Assembly: GCA_023701205.1 (NCBI GenBank)
Contig: JAMPXJ010000016.1
Span: 1-64,000 of the forward strand
Direction of reading: 5' to 3'
Source of the DNA: Oligoflexia bacterium
GTDB taxonomy: Bacteria > Bdellovibrionota > UBA1018
Length of the DNA: 64,000 nucleotides
In this document: in pieces, positions 34,143 through 42,431 of the stretch
Layout: every line of letters starts with the position of its first letter
Position numbering within the stretch: the stretch's first letter is position 1
Notes under the pieces: generated by a model
Told to the model about the DNA's origin: nothing
What the model saw: only the letters and a program-made list of their open reading frames with translations
Databases searched by the model: none
Translations under genes and position numbers: made by a program

Positions 34143-35371
34143 GCGGCCGCGCCCGATTCGCGGCGGCGGCGCTCGGCCTCTGGCTCGCACTCACTCCGCC
34201 GGCGCTGGCCTCCGAGCAACGGGGCGTGACCCTCGGGTGGGCGCCCGTCAAGAGCGCGGTCCGTTATGAGGTCGAGCTTTATCGTCCCCCTGCTCTCGAT
34301 TCGCCCCTGGAGCGCCAGGTCGTCGAGGACACGAGCGTCTTCCTGAAAGTGACTCCCGGCGTATACGCGTATCGCGTCCGCGGGATCCATGCGATGGAAG
34401 AGTACGGCCCCTGGAGCGAGCTTGCCGAAGTCGCGGTCAATACCTTCCCGCCGAAAGCGATCGCGCCTGAAGACGGCGCGATCCTCTCGCAGTTGCCCGA
34501 GGGGCGCCTTGAGTTTCGCTGGAGTCCGGGAGTCAAGAGCAGCCGCTATCGGATCGAGATTCGCAGGGACGGAGCGGCCGAGCCCGTGTTCCGCGAGTCG
34601 CTCTCGAAGTGCGAAGTGACCTGGATCGCCAAGGAGCCCGGCGATTATGTTTGGCAGGTCAGCTTCGAAGGCGACAGCGAGTGGGGAAGACCGCATCGCT
34701 TCCGCATCCTGGCCCAAGCTCTTCCTCCGCAGGAGCCGTCGCAGGCCCTCGCGGATCCCTTCTGGACCCTCGCTCCCGGGCTTCTGGTTTCACATGCGCT
34801 CTACGCCGAGACCGGAATCGGGGAACTGCGCCTTGCCTCGCTGCTTCTGAAGCTCGACGCGAGACGGGCCCTCGGCTCTGGGGCCTGGGATTTCGAGGGC
34901 GGAATCCGCGGCACGGCTCTGTCGCTCGACCGCTCGCTGGTGACGCTTCCCTCCGCGCGATTCTACGGCCTCGAAGGTCGCGCGGGCTGGCGCTCGCCGC
35001 TGGGAGTGGGCGATTCCTGGGTCAAGATTTCGGCGGGACTTTTCCTTTGGGGAATGAAGGTCGAAGGGGACGCATACGGGCTTTGGTACGTAGGCGGACC
35101 CCAGCTTCAGCTCAGCGGCGGGCACGGTGCCATCAGTCCCTACCTGCGGCTCGCGCCGCTCCTGAATGGCAACGACGCACCATCACTCTCCTCCTCCGAG
35201 CTGACGATGGGAATCTCGCTTGAGCTGGGAAAGCTCCAACTCGGAAACCTCGCGCCAGCCCGGCTCGCGCTTGAACTCACGCGAAGCCGGTTCATCCGTC
35301 CCGAGCCGGAAAGGAGCTACTTTTTACGCTCGGCGAGCCTCGGATTTTCGCTCGACTTTCAGCTTCCCTAA
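34139..35371 (+). CDS. Fibronectin-III-like domains plus outer-membrane beta-barrel (module B)
   Basis: The 410-residue paralogue of the 26686 protein has a signal peptide ending at ALTPPALA. Two fibronectin-III-like domains follow (GVYAYRVRGIHAMEEYGPWS near 75-95, and GDYVWQVSFEGDSEWG near 165-180), then a barrel C-terminus. This is the most divergent of the four barrels: the shared segments are reduced to RFYGLEGRAGWRSPL, VGGPQLQLSG and SSSELTMGISLEL. Module B has no surface lipoprotein; the next gene starts 234 bases on with its own promoter. Confidence 0.78.
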   Translation: MSGRARFAAAALGLWLALTPPALASEQRGVTLGWAPVKSAVRYEVELYRPPALDSPLERQVVEDTSVFLKVTPGVYAYRVRGIHAMEEYGPWSELAEVAVNTFPPKAIAPEDGAILSQLPEGRLEFRWSPGVKSSRYRIEIRRDGAAEPVFRESLSKCEVTWIAKEPGDYVWQVSFEGDSEWGRPHRFRILAQALPPQEPSQALADPFWTLAPGLLVSHALYAETGIGELRLASLLLKLDARRALGSGAWDFEGGIRGTALSLDRSLVTLPSARFYGLEGRAGWRSPLGVGDSWVKISAGLFLWGMKVEGDAYGLWYVGGPQLQLSGGHGAISPYLRLAPLLNGNDAPSLSSSELTMGISLELGKLQLGNLAPARLALELTRSRFIRPEPERSYFLRSASLGFSLDFQLP

Positions 35372-35417
35372 CCCCGCACAGAGACTAAAAGCCTGATAAG
35401 ATTGATTTATATTTTTT

Positions 35418-35446
35418 TTGACTCGCCGCGTTATTTCAATTAGACT
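35418..35446 (+). promoter_or_regulatory. Promoter of leader C (TTGACT-N17-TAGACT)
   Basis: TTGACT and TAGACT are separated by 17 bases, embedded in an AT-rich stretch after the module B barrel. It starts the leader of the GMC oxidoreductase operon. Confidence 0.65.
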
Positions 35447-35465
35447 TACTTTAAGTCTTCCTCCT

Positions 35466-35536
35466 GATCGGAGAGGCCAAAAGCCCAACCGATCTCTCAT
35501 TCCGGCAAGGCTGTCCACCAGCCTCCTCTCGCCGGG
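35466..35536 (+). promoter_or_regulatory. Paired-hairpin leader element, copy C
   Basis: Hairpin 1 pairs GATCGG (35466-35471) with CCGATC (35489-35494), with GGC/GCC pairing possible inside. Hairpin 2 pairs CCGGC (35502-35506) with GCCGG (35531-35535), with an inner stem AGGCTG / CAGCCT, a 5-base loop, and a 3' bulge CCTCTC. GCCTCC at 35521-35526 is complementary to the ribosome site GGAGGC at 35593-35598, which suggests sequestration. Pairing is kept although the sequence differs from copies A, B and D. Confidence 0.55.
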
Positions 35537-35605
35537 ACCAATCAACCATCAAACTGGGTATTGAGACGCGCGCGCCTTTTGGCGTTCGCGACGGAGGCCT
35601 TCCAG

Positions 35606-37243
35606 ATGTCCACTCAACAGAAGACCAAAGTCTGGGACTACCTGATCATCGGCAGCGGCATGGGGGGCTGCATCGCGGCCCAACGGCTGGTTCAGGCGGG
35701 CTTCTCCGTCTTGATGTGCGAGAAGGGCCGCTCAAGCCTCCCCGGCGCTCCCGCACTGCGCGGCGAAGCGGCTGAGATCTTTCTCGCCCAGGATCGCGGT
35801 CGCGATCCCGCCGAGGTCCTGGCGAAGGCAGGCCGGGTCTCCTCGCTGATCACCGATCGAACCCAAGGAAAGGCCGAGAAGATCCGCCCTTTCACCGGCT
35901 CCGGAACAGGCGGCTCGGCCGCTCTTTACGGAGCGGTCCTCGAGCGCTATCTGCCCTCTGATCTGCAGCCCAAAGGCAAAGGCACCCAAAGCTGGCCCAT
36001 CTCCTTCAGCGAGCTGGAGCCTTATTATCAACAGATCGAAGGGCTCTTCCGCGTCCGAGGCGAAGCCGACCCGCTTCGCCCGGAGCAGAGCTTCAATCTC
36101 TCCAAAGCCACGCCCCGCTCGGAGGCGCAGGAGGATCTGACCAAGCATCTCAAGAGTCGCGGCCTTCATCCTTATCGCCTGCCCGTCGCGGTCGACCCCC
36201 AGCCCGGCTGCGACGGCTGTCAGGGTCATCTCTGCGATCACCACGGCAAGAACGATCCGATCAAGATCTGCCTCGAGCCGCTGCTCTCGAACCCGAACTT
36301 CAAGCTCCTGCATGACTGCGAGATCACGCGGCTCGACGCCACCCGCAGCCAGGTCACCAGCGCGGACGCCCTCCATCTGGGAAGGAAGATCCAGCTGAAA
36401 GCCCGGAAATTCATCCTCGCCTCGGGCGCCCTCGGCTCCGCCGGTTTGCTCCTGAAATCCACGAGCGCGCTCTGGCCCAAGGGACTCGCCAACGATTCCG
36501 ACCTCGTGGGACGCGGCCTCATGCGCCACTACATCGATCTCTTCGTCATCACCCCGAAGGTCCCCGTGAAGGGCTCGGAGGCGACCCGCAAGGAGATCGG
36601 CCTGAGCGACTTCCGCATCGGCGCTGACCTGGGCATCCTGCAGTCGTTCGGCGCGCTGCGCACCGAGGTGGTGCTCGAGGACCTGATCCAGAAGCTCGCG
36701 CTCAACCAGGGCCCGATGACTCGGGCCGCTTTCCAGGCAGCGAAGCCGCTCGTCCGCCAGGCGATCGCCCGCATGCTCGAAGGCAAGCTGATCCTGGCTT
36801 CCATCCTCGAGGACTCCGCGGAGGAAACGAACCGGGTTCGCGTCGGCGCCGACGGCAAGCTGGAGATCGAGTACCGCATCCCCGCCCGTGACCGCGAGCG
36901 GATCCGCCGCTTCCGCCGCCTCGTGAAGGAAGCGCTCAAGCCCTACCGCGTCCAGATGATCGCCCGGGCCGACAAGAACGACATGCTGGCCCACGCCTGC
37001 GGCACCTGCCGCGCGGGAGTGGATCCGGCCAAGAGCGTCGTTGATCCCAGCGGTCGCGCGCACGGCCTTGCGAACCTCTATGTGGTGGACGGCTCCTATT
37101 TCCCGACGAGCGGCTGCGCGAACCCGGCGCTCACGATCGCGGCCAACTCCCTTCGGATCGCCGAGAAGCTCATCGCGCTCGAGCGGGAGAATCGGAAGTC
37201 GGGCTCCAAGTCCCGCGAGCAATCCTTGGAAGGACAGCTGTGA
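35606..37243 (+). CDS. GMC-family FAD-dependent oxidoreductase
   Basis: The ATG at 35606 follows GGAGG and gives 545 residues; an upstream in-frame start at 35561 lacks support. The FAD dinucleotide fold is IIGSGMGGCIAAQRL, and the GMC N-terminal region continues with FTGSGTGGSAALYGA. The C-terminal domain reads HACGTCRAGVDPAKSVVDP and GSYFPTSGCANPALTIAANS, typical of the family. GMC enzymes oxidise alcohols, sugars or sterols. The short CQGHLCDHHGKND Cys/His cluster near residue 200 is unusual. It is translationally coupled to an acyltransferase, so oxidation or modification of a surface-glycan or lipid precursor is a reasonable inference. Confidence 0.88.
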   Translation: MSTQQKTKVWDYLIIGSGMGGCIAAQRLVQAGFSVLMCEKGRSSLPGAPALRGEAAEIFLAQDRGRDPAEVLAKAGRVSSLITDRTQGKAEKIRPFTGSGTGGSAALYGAVLERYLPSDLQPKGKGTQSWPISFSELEPYYQQIEGLFRVRGEADPLRPEQSFNLSKATPRSEAQEDLTKHLKSRGLHPYRLPVAVDPQPGCDGCQGHLCDHHGKNDPIKICLEPLLSNPNFKLLHDCEITRLDATRSQVTSADALHLGRKIQLKARKFILASGALGSAGLLLKSTSALWPKGLANDSDLVGRGLMRHYIDLFVITPKVPVKGSEATRKEIGLSDFRIGADLGILQSFGALRTEVVLEDLIQKLALNQGPMTRAAFQAAKPLVRQAIARMLEGKLILASILEDSAEETNRVRVGADGKLEIEYRIPARDRERIRRFRRLVKEALKPYRVQMIARADKNDMLAHACGTCRAGVDPAKSVVDPSGRAHGLANLYVVDGSYFPTSGCANPALTIAANSLRIAEKLIALERENRKSGSKSREQSLEGQL

Positions 37244-37968
37244 GAAAGATCACCGCCCTGCAAATCCTGGTGTTCGCCTGCCTGCTGACGCTCGCCATCG
37301 GTCTGACGGCGGCGGTTCTTCTCCTCGCCGTCGATCCGGTGTTCCGGAGCGAAGCGCTGCGGGACTTCCGGGGCATAGCGGACCTGTCGGCGACACTCGT
37401 GCTCCTCTTTGGCTTCGCGCTCCTGACCTATCGGCTGTTTCTCAAGGCGTTTCCGCTAAGGGAAGGGCCAATCGCTCCCGGCTCCGGGATGGAGCTCAGG
37501 TACCATGTGCATCTGCTCTTCCATCTCATGTTCTTCCAGCCGCTCACGCGGAGCTTCGTCGTCCCGGTCCCGCTCATGCGCCTGATCTATGTCCTGCTGG
37601 GCTGCCGATTGGGAGCCAACAGCTACAGCGCCGGAACTATTTTGGATCCGATCCTGACCGAAGTCGGCGACAACGTCATCATCGGGCATGGAGCCGCGCT
37701 TTTCTCCCATGCGGTCGAAGGCGATGATCTGTCGCTATCGAAGATATGGATCGGCAATCGCGTCACCATCGGAGCCGGTTCGGTGATCATGCCGGGCGTG
37801 ACGATCGGAGATGGCGCGATCATCGCGGTTTCCTCCGTCATCCCGAAGGGAACTCGCGTTGGAGCGGGCGAAATCTGGGCCGGGGTGCCTGCGAGGATGA
37901 TTTCGGTCCGCAAAGCAAAAATGCCAGACAAAACCAAGCAAACACAGGCAACTGATCTTCTTATCTGA
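37240..37968 (+). CDS. Membrane-anchored hexapeptide acyltransferase, paralogue 3
   Basis: The GTG at 37240 overlaps the stop of the oxidoreductase (GTGA). The 242-residue protein has two N-terminal helices (ILVFACLLTLAIGLTAAVLL and a second near 45-65), a hydrophobic LLFHLMFFQPLTRS stretch, and the hexapeptide domain. The domain reads GCRLGANSYSAGTILDPIL, VTIGAGSVIMPGVTIGDGAI and EIWAGVPARMISV. It aligns throughout with the proteins at 20223 and 30489. Sharing a transcript with a GMC enzyme points to a paired modification of one acceptor. Confidence 0.87.
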   Translation: MRKITALQILVFACLLTLAIGLTAAVLLLAVDPVFRSEALRDFRGIADLSATLVLLFGFALLTYRLFLKAFPLREGPIAPGSGMELRYHVHLLFHLMFFQPLTRSFVVPVPLMRLIYVLLGCRLGANSYSAGTILDPILTEVGDNVIIGHGAALFSHAVEGDDLSLSKIWIGNRVTIGAGSVIMPGVTIGDGAIIAVSSVIPKGTRVGAGEIWAGVPARMISVRKAKMPDKTKQTQATDLLI

Positions 37969-38040
37969 TATTCGGGTTCCAGCTCGCTGTCGGATATGTC
38001 TTTGAGATTGCGCATCGCATCATTCCGTAGTAATTTGCGG

Positions 38041-38068
38041 CTCCTGTAATGCCTCACCCCCACAGGAG
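38041..38068 (+). promoter_or_regulatory. Hairpin that pairs the ribosome site of the small exported gene
   Basis: CTCCTGT (38041-38047) is a perfect complement of ACAGGAG (38062-38068), which contains the Shine-Dalgarno GGAG placed 7 bases before the ATG at 38075. The stem would hide the site, as in an RNA thermometer or other translational switch. Confidence 0.45.
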
Positions 38069-38074
38069 AGTTGT

Positions 38075-38485
38075 ATGAAAAAAATCGCACTTTTGGCACT
38101 ATTGGCTGTCAACCTTGCCCACGCCGACGAGGTTCGCCGGTTCACCAACTCGGACGGCTGTCAGGTCGACCTCGAAAAACGCGGCAACGGCGTACTTCTC
38201 TACGTCAGTCAGGATGGACAGGACGTGATCATCGGGGTCACCGATGACCGCAGACAGGGTACCATCGCCGGCTACTGTGAAGAACCTAATGTCGTTTCCT
38301 TCGGGACCGGCGTGAATCTCACCTGCAACGCTCATGAGAACGGCAACTACATCACCCGAGGCATGGCCGAGATCGATTTCCGCAACGGCCTGACCGCCGT
38401 AACGGCCCAAGGCCAGGTCAAACGCCTGATCGGCTGGAGGACCGACCTTTCGCTCGATTGCCAGAATCTTGTCGAACGCCGCTAA
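38075..38485 (+). CDS. Small exported protein of unknown function
   Basis: The 136-residue product has a signal peptide (MKKIALLALLAVNLAHA). The mature part contains three cysteines (SDGCQVDLEK, GYCEEPN, VNLTCNAHENG, with a fourth near the end in LDCQNLV), which suggests two disulfide bonds in a small beta-rich domain. A possible promoter lies upstream (TTGCGC, 17 bases, TAATTT). Translation may be limited by the hairpin at 38041-38068. A strong terminator follows. I do not recognise the family. Confidence 0.65.
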   Translation: MKKIALLALLAVNLAHADEVRRFTNSDGCQVDLEKRGNGVLLYVSQDGQDVIIGVTDDRRQGTIAGYCEEPNVVSFGTGVNLTCNAHENGNYITRGMAEIDFRNGLTAVTAQGQVKRLIGWRTDLSLDCQNLVERR

Positions 38486-38498
38486 CTGTCTTCGTCCC

Positions 38499-38570
38499 AG
38501 CCGCGTCACCGTCCAGGCCTGAACTCGAACGTCCGGACGGTGATGCGGCTCTTCGCTCTCCGCTTTTTTT
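38499..38570 (+). terminator. Strong terminator between convergent genes
   Basis: A 16-bp stem with one mismatch (38499-38514 with 38535-38550) encloses a 20-base loop. A run of seven T bases follows at 38564-38570. It ends the small exported gene's transcript. The hairpin could also serve the opposite transcript from 38585, but no T-run is present on that side. Confidence 0.65.
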
Positions 38571-38584
38571 CCCGGGAATCCAGC

Positions 38585-40570
38585 TCAGGACAGCCCCTTC
38601 TCCGTGAAAGGACGTGACTGGCGCTCCTTGCCCCGGGAAAACGTCTCCTTGACCCGCTGATTGCGCGAGCCGATCCGCCGCGCGGGTATCCCACCCCAGA
38701 TCTCGCTCTCGCCGATCCGCGTTCCGGCCGGCACGACGGCTCCCGCCGCGATGATCGCGTCGTCGCCGATCACCGTATTGGGAAACACGACGCTGTTCAC
38801 CCCGATCGTGACCCGATCGCCGATCACGATCGGCCCGAGAACGAGCCTCTGGCTCTCGACCTGATGCCCCGTGATGAGCGCGCCGGACCCGACGACGCAC
38901 TGAGTACCCATCCGTACGAGGCCCGGCTCCAGGATCTTGCCGCCGATCAGCGCCTTGCGGGCTCCTTTGACGCCGAGGAACCGGTAAAAAAAGCCCCGGA
39001 TGGGAGCGGATATGAAACCGGTCTCCACCAGCAGCGAGATATTGAACAGCGACAACAGTCCATGGTGCTTCCAAAGACTCAAGGCAAGGCTGGGCCTGGC
39101 CAGGGAGTACTCTCCAGGGCGGACTGGAGCGATCCGGTGCAGGATCCTCGCGTACAGGCCACTGAGTAAGGCGGTAAGCGTGAGAGGCACCACTACCGAG
39201 AACAGCCCAGCCAAAGGCGCTGGGACCGGCACCTGGTTCAGGATCAGAAGGGTGCCGCCCAGTACCCCGCTCCCGAGAAGTGAAAGCGACAGCGTGCCCG
39301 CCAGGATATCCACCCACGGCGCGAGCATCGGCTCTAGGACCCTCTTGTCTGGGAGAACCTCGGTCCGCGTCGCCGAGATCAGGCGATAGCGGATGCCACG
39401 CCAGACGATCTCCCGGCTGAAAAGCGAAACGACCGTATTCAGGAAGATCATGAAAGGCGCCACGGGAGTCAATGCGCAGATCCTTACCGAGTGGCGAAGC
39501 AGCCCTTCGCGATCAGCCGGATAATCCGGGAGGAGGCCCGGCAGAGCCGAAAGCACGACGACGGCCATCAGGAACTGGAACAGCAGGGGACTCAGCATCA
39601 GGGCGGCGGGAGCTCCGAGATTCACGCCTTCAAAGGACAGCGACAGCCCGAGCAGAAGCGCTCCGGTCAGCATCATGAGAACCTGGAAGCTGTAGGAGAG
39701 CGTCACCATCCACCAGAACGGCCGATTGTAGACTCGGCTGAGGATGGTCAGGCGGTTGCTCCAACGGATCGTCTCCATGAGGCTGGAGTTGTCGGGCGAG
39801 ATGAACAGGCAGCGCGGAGCGAAATGGACTCGCAGACCGATCCGGCGCACCGAATTGGTGATCGAGAAGGTATCCGAAACGGAGCCCAGGAAAGACTCCC
39901 GGATCCTGGCGCGATCGAAGGTCTCCTTGCGGAGCGCGGCGGCCGCGCCGATCGCGAAGTTCCGCTCCTGGTCCGCCAAAGTCAGCAATCCCCCGATCCC
40001 CCAGATGAAGCGCAGCAGGGACCCGATCCTCGGGCTGCGAGGAACGAAAACGTGGTAGCCGCACGAGACGCCGACCTGAGGGTCCGCCAGCGGGGCGACC
40101 AGCGCCCTGAGAAAACTCTTGTGAAGCCGGACATCCGCATCCAGGAAAGCGACGACCTCGGTATCCGCGGGAAGCGAGGACATCCCCTTGAGCATATTCG
40201 TGAGCTTCTGGCCCCGGCCCGGCTCGATCCCGGCGACCAGCACCTTGCACAAGGCGCGGTTTCCGCCTGCGTCCCGGATGTGATTGAGCGCGGCATAAGC
40301 GGGGTCATCCGAGGTCGCGGTGACGAAGAGGACCTCGTAGTTGGGATAGTCCTGATTGAGAAGGGATCGGATATTCTCCTGGAACTCAAGGTCGAGCCCC
40401 TTGCAGGGCATGATCACCGTGGTTTTCGGCGAAGCGCTCCTGCTCGGTAACGCCATCCGCGGCTTTACATAGCGGAAGAATCGGGCGAGCATTCCAAAAG
40501 GAACCAGTCCGAAAATCAGGGTCGCGATCGCGAGTGACCAGGCTAGCGTTTCCCAGAGCGTGGTTTCCAT
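38585..40570 (-). CDS. GT2/GT21-like glycosyltransferase fused to a hexapeptide acyltransferase domain
   Basis: This 661-residue membrane protein starts with one helix and a glycosyltransferase domain: VIMPCKGLDLEFQ, a DADVR nucleotide-sugar motif (FLDADVRLHKSF), a VSDTFSI acidic segment and an IRWSNRL motif like the QxxRW of processive or ceramide-type enzymes. Four or more helices occupy about 275-490. The last 130 residues are a left-handed beta-helix with GGKILEPGLVRMGTQCVV, VTIGVNSVVFPNTVIGDDAI and EIWGGIPARRIG, homologous to the acyltransferases at 20223, 30489 and 37240. The fusion suggests that sugar transfer and acylation happen on one carrier-linked intermediate. Its leader carries element D. 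Confidence 0.88.
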   Translation of the reverse strand: METTLWETLAWSLAIATLIFGLVPFGMLARFFRYVKPRMALPSRSASPKTTVIMPCKGLDLEFQENIRSLLNQDYPNYEVLFVTATSDDPAYAALNHIRDAGGNRALCKVLVAGIEPGRGQKLTNMLKGMSSLPADTEVVAFLDADVRLHKSFLRALVAPLADPQVGVSCGYHVFVPRSPRIGSLLRFIWGIGGLLTLADQERNFAIGAAAALRKETFDRARIRESFLGSVSDTFSITNSVRRIGLRVHFAPRCLFISPDNSSLMETIRWSNRLTILSRVYNRPFWWMVTLSYSFQVLMMLTGALLLGLSLSFEGVNLGAPAALMLSPLLFQFLMAVVVLSALPGLLPDYPADREGLLRHSVRICALTPVAPFMIFLNTVVSLFSREIVWRGIRYRLISATRTEVLPDKRVLEPMLAPWVDILAGTLSLSLLGSGVLGGTLLILNQVPVPAPLAGLFSVVVPLTLTALLSGLYARILHRIAPVRPGEYSLARPSLALSLWKHHGLLSLFNISLLVETGFISAPIRGFFYRFLGVKGARKALIGGKILEPGLVRMGTQCVVGSGALITGHQVESQRLVLGPIVIGDRVTIGVNSVVFPNTVIGDDAIIAAGAVVPAGTRIGESEIWGGIPARRIGSRNQRVKETFSRGKERQSRPFTEKGLS

Positions 40571-40701
40571 GACAGTACTCTCCCCGGGCTCGGGTGGCCC
40601 ATTTTTTCGCGAGAGCGGCAGGTGAACGGGTTGTTCGCGAACGTGGCGCGGAAACAGCGGGCGAACGCACCTGGGCTTCAGCGAGTTTTCGTGGATGGGA
40701 T

Positions 40702-40770
40702 CCGCGAGGAAAAGCCGTGAAACGGCTTCGCGGGTTGGAAAGGTCGATCAGGGTTCACTCAACCGACCTT
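40702..40770 (-). promoter_or_regulatory. Paired-hairpin leader element, copy D
   Basis: On the minus strand, hairpin 1 pairs AAGGTCG (40770-40764) with CGACCTT (40746-40740). Hairpin 2 pairs CCGCG (40733-40729) with CGCGG (40706-40702), with an inner stem AAGCCG / CGGCTT, loop TTTCA, and 3' bulge TTCCT. The distance from the -10 to hairpin 2 is 56 bases, close to copies B and C. The remaining 130 bases to the start of the glycosyltransferase hold no gene. Confidence 0.55.
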
Positions 40771-40789
40771 GAAGAGAGTTGACTATTTC

Positions 40790-40818
40790 AGGATATATTT
40801 ACCGATCCATTTAGTCAA
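40790..40818 (-). promoter_or_regulatory. Promoter of leader D (TTGACT-N17-TATCCT)
   Basis: On the minus strand TTGACT (40818-40813) and TATCCT (40795-40790) are separated by 17 bases. It lies about 220 bases upstream of the glycosyltransferase start and just before paired-hairpin copy D. The 40571-40890 gap otherwise holds only this leader. Confidence 0.65.
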
Positions 40819-40890
40819 GTATTAATAACGTCATTTTTCCAAACGGTTAAACATGAATTTTCCTGACCCTCAGATTCCACCGCTCGGAGA

Positions 40891-41178
40891 TTGGCAAACC
40901 GGGATCCAGCTCTCACTCCGGACGTACCGACTCATCTCGAGGAAAACCGCCGCTACAGCGGCGACTGGAAGACGCTCTATGGCCCCTTCGGCCTGTTCCC
41001 CGTCGAGGCCTTCGGGCTATGGATGCCCCTGATCCTCAGGAAGGCGCTTGAAGCTCCCCGAATTCCTTTCACCCGACGCCTGAAAATCGGGCTCATGCAA
41101 GTCGCCCTGCTGCTGGCGCGCTGGTGGAACGGTCCGTTGATACTCCTGGCTGACCGCGCGCGCCGCAAGGCGACCTGA
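40891..41178 (+). CDS. Small hypothetical protein with a membrane-associated helix
   Basis: This 95-residue frame from a TTG start has a GGAGA stretch directly upstream. It contains an aromatic FGLFPVEAFGLWMPLILRKAL stretch and an amphipathic basic helix (RRLKIGLMQVALLLARWW), as in peripheral membrane proteins. An ATG at 40854 in another frame starts a protein-like stretch, so a frameshift or wrong start is possible. It ends two bases before the convergent barrel gene. I recognise no family. Confidence 0.45.
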   Translation: MANRDPALTPDVPTHLEENRRYSGDWKTLYGPFGLFPVEAFGLWMPLILRKALEAPRIPFTRRLKIGLMQVALLLARWWNGPLILLADRARRKAT

Positions 41179-41179
41179 A

Positions 41180-42406
41180 TCAGTAGGAGAATTCCACTCC
41201 CATTGTATAAGAATTGGAACGAATCCGCACCTCGCCGATGAGCAGCCGCAAGGACGATAGATCCAGGCTGAGACCCAGCCGGGTCCGCTCTCCCGGAAGG
41301 CCAAGCGGGAAAGACCACGCGCCGCCCATCGCGACCTCGCTGCTTCGGAAGGACAGCGCGCCCAGGCGCGGGCTCACCGGTGAAAATTTCAGATAAGCGC
41401 TGAGCCGCCCCGAGCGCTCACCCAGCTCGCGGGTCACCAGCGGGAAAAGCTGCGGCCCGTGCATGTTCCTGAAGCCGAAGCTCCCGTCGCCGACCATCAT
41501 CGTCGTGAAGTAGTAGCCCCCGAGCAGCTGGAGGCTCCAGGATGCCCTCAGCAAGCCGAGCCTCGGGCCGGCCCGGAGGTTCAGGCCCAGGAAGCGAACC
41601 GAAGGATCTCCGGTCAAACCCCGTTCGCGTTTCACGCCCAGGAGCGTCGCATAGGCCGACAACTGCCCGCTCCAGACACTCTCAGTCGGTGCGTAGGAGA
41701 CACTTCCCTTCCAGGTCAACGCGAGCTCCCCGAAATCGGGCGTATCCGACTCGTGATAGCTCAAGATCGAAGTCCCCAGCCCCGCCGTGAGCCTGAAGTC
41801 GGGCCCAGGTGGAAGCGTCGTCGCCACCTCAGGCGTGGACGGCAGGCCGGGTTTCGGCTCGATGCGGAATTCCCGCCATTTTCCCCATTCCGGCTGCGCG
41901 GAGGTCAGGTAACCCACGCGCCATCGATAGTGGCCGGGCCGCTCGGGTTCGAATCGAAACTCCGGCTTCTTGGGAGACTCCCGCAGCGGTTTGGCTGAGA
42001 CATCCTCCCCGGCGATCTCCAGCACATATTCGCTCGCCGCCAGCCCGCTATGCCAGCGAAGGAGCAAACCGTCCTCAGGCAACGATTCCTCGCGAAATAC
42101 CGCGCCATCCAAGGGTTCCAGCGCCTTGGGCGGAAACGGGTTCAATGCAAAACCCCGCACGTCGCTCCAGGGCCCCGGCTCCCCGGAGGGAAGAAGCGCG
42201 CGGACCCGATAGTAATAGCTGCCGGGGGGCAGCTTCGTTTCGATCGAAGGGATCTCAAGCTTTCGGGCGATGAGCGGCGGACTCAGGCCCGGAGCGCCGC
42301 CCAGCTCGAGCTCATAACCGCTGGCTCCGGTCACCGCCATCCAGTTGAGCTTCACGCCCCGGGGCGCCGGCGCTTCCGCCCGCACGGACACCGACAGCAG
42401 CGACAA
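41180..42406 (-). CDS. Fibronectin-III-like domains plus outer-membrane beta-barrel (module C)
   Basis: This 408-residue paralogue of the 26686 protein has two fibronectin-III-like domains (GSYYYRVRALLPSGEPGPWS near 60-80 and a second near 140-180) and a barrel. The barrel marks are RFLGLNLRAGP, LLGGYYFTTMMV, GFRNMHGPQLFP and LKFSPVSPRLG. The listed start is a TTG at 42406, but the frame continues upstream through IRALVGLFLSLS, which completes a normal signal peptide. The real start is therefore probably a rare codon, CTG at 42427 or ATT at 42436. The ATT would overlap the upstream FecR stop, as elsewhere in the modules. Confidence 0.78.
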   Translation of the reverse strand: MSLLSVSVRAEAPAPRGVKLNWMAVTGASGYELELGGAPGLSPPLIARKLEIPSIETKLPPGSYYYRVRALLPSGEPGPWSDVRGFALNPFPPKALEPLDGAVFREESLPEDGLLLRWHSGLAASEYVLEIAGEDVSAKPLRESPKKPEFRFEPERPGHYRWRVGYLTSAQPEWGKWREFRIEPKPGLPSTPEVATTLPPGPDFRLTAGLGTSILSYHESDTPDFGELALTWKGSVSYAPTESVWSGQLSAYATLLGVKRERGLTGDPSVRFLGLNLRAGPRLGLLRASWSLQLLGGYYFTTMMVGDGSFGFRNMHGPQLFPLVTRELGERSGRLSAYLKFSPVSPRLGALSFRSSEVAMGGAWSFPLGLPGERTRLGLSLDLSSLRLLIGEVRIRSNSYTMGVEFSY

Positions 42407-42431
42407 GCTGAGAAAAAGCCCGACCAGCGCT

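Noticed and set aside
30489-40570. The repeated leader hairpins as simple terminators of upstream genes
   Set aside because: They lie downstream of promoters in the direction of the next gene, have no T-run, and show the same distance from the -10 in three of four cases.
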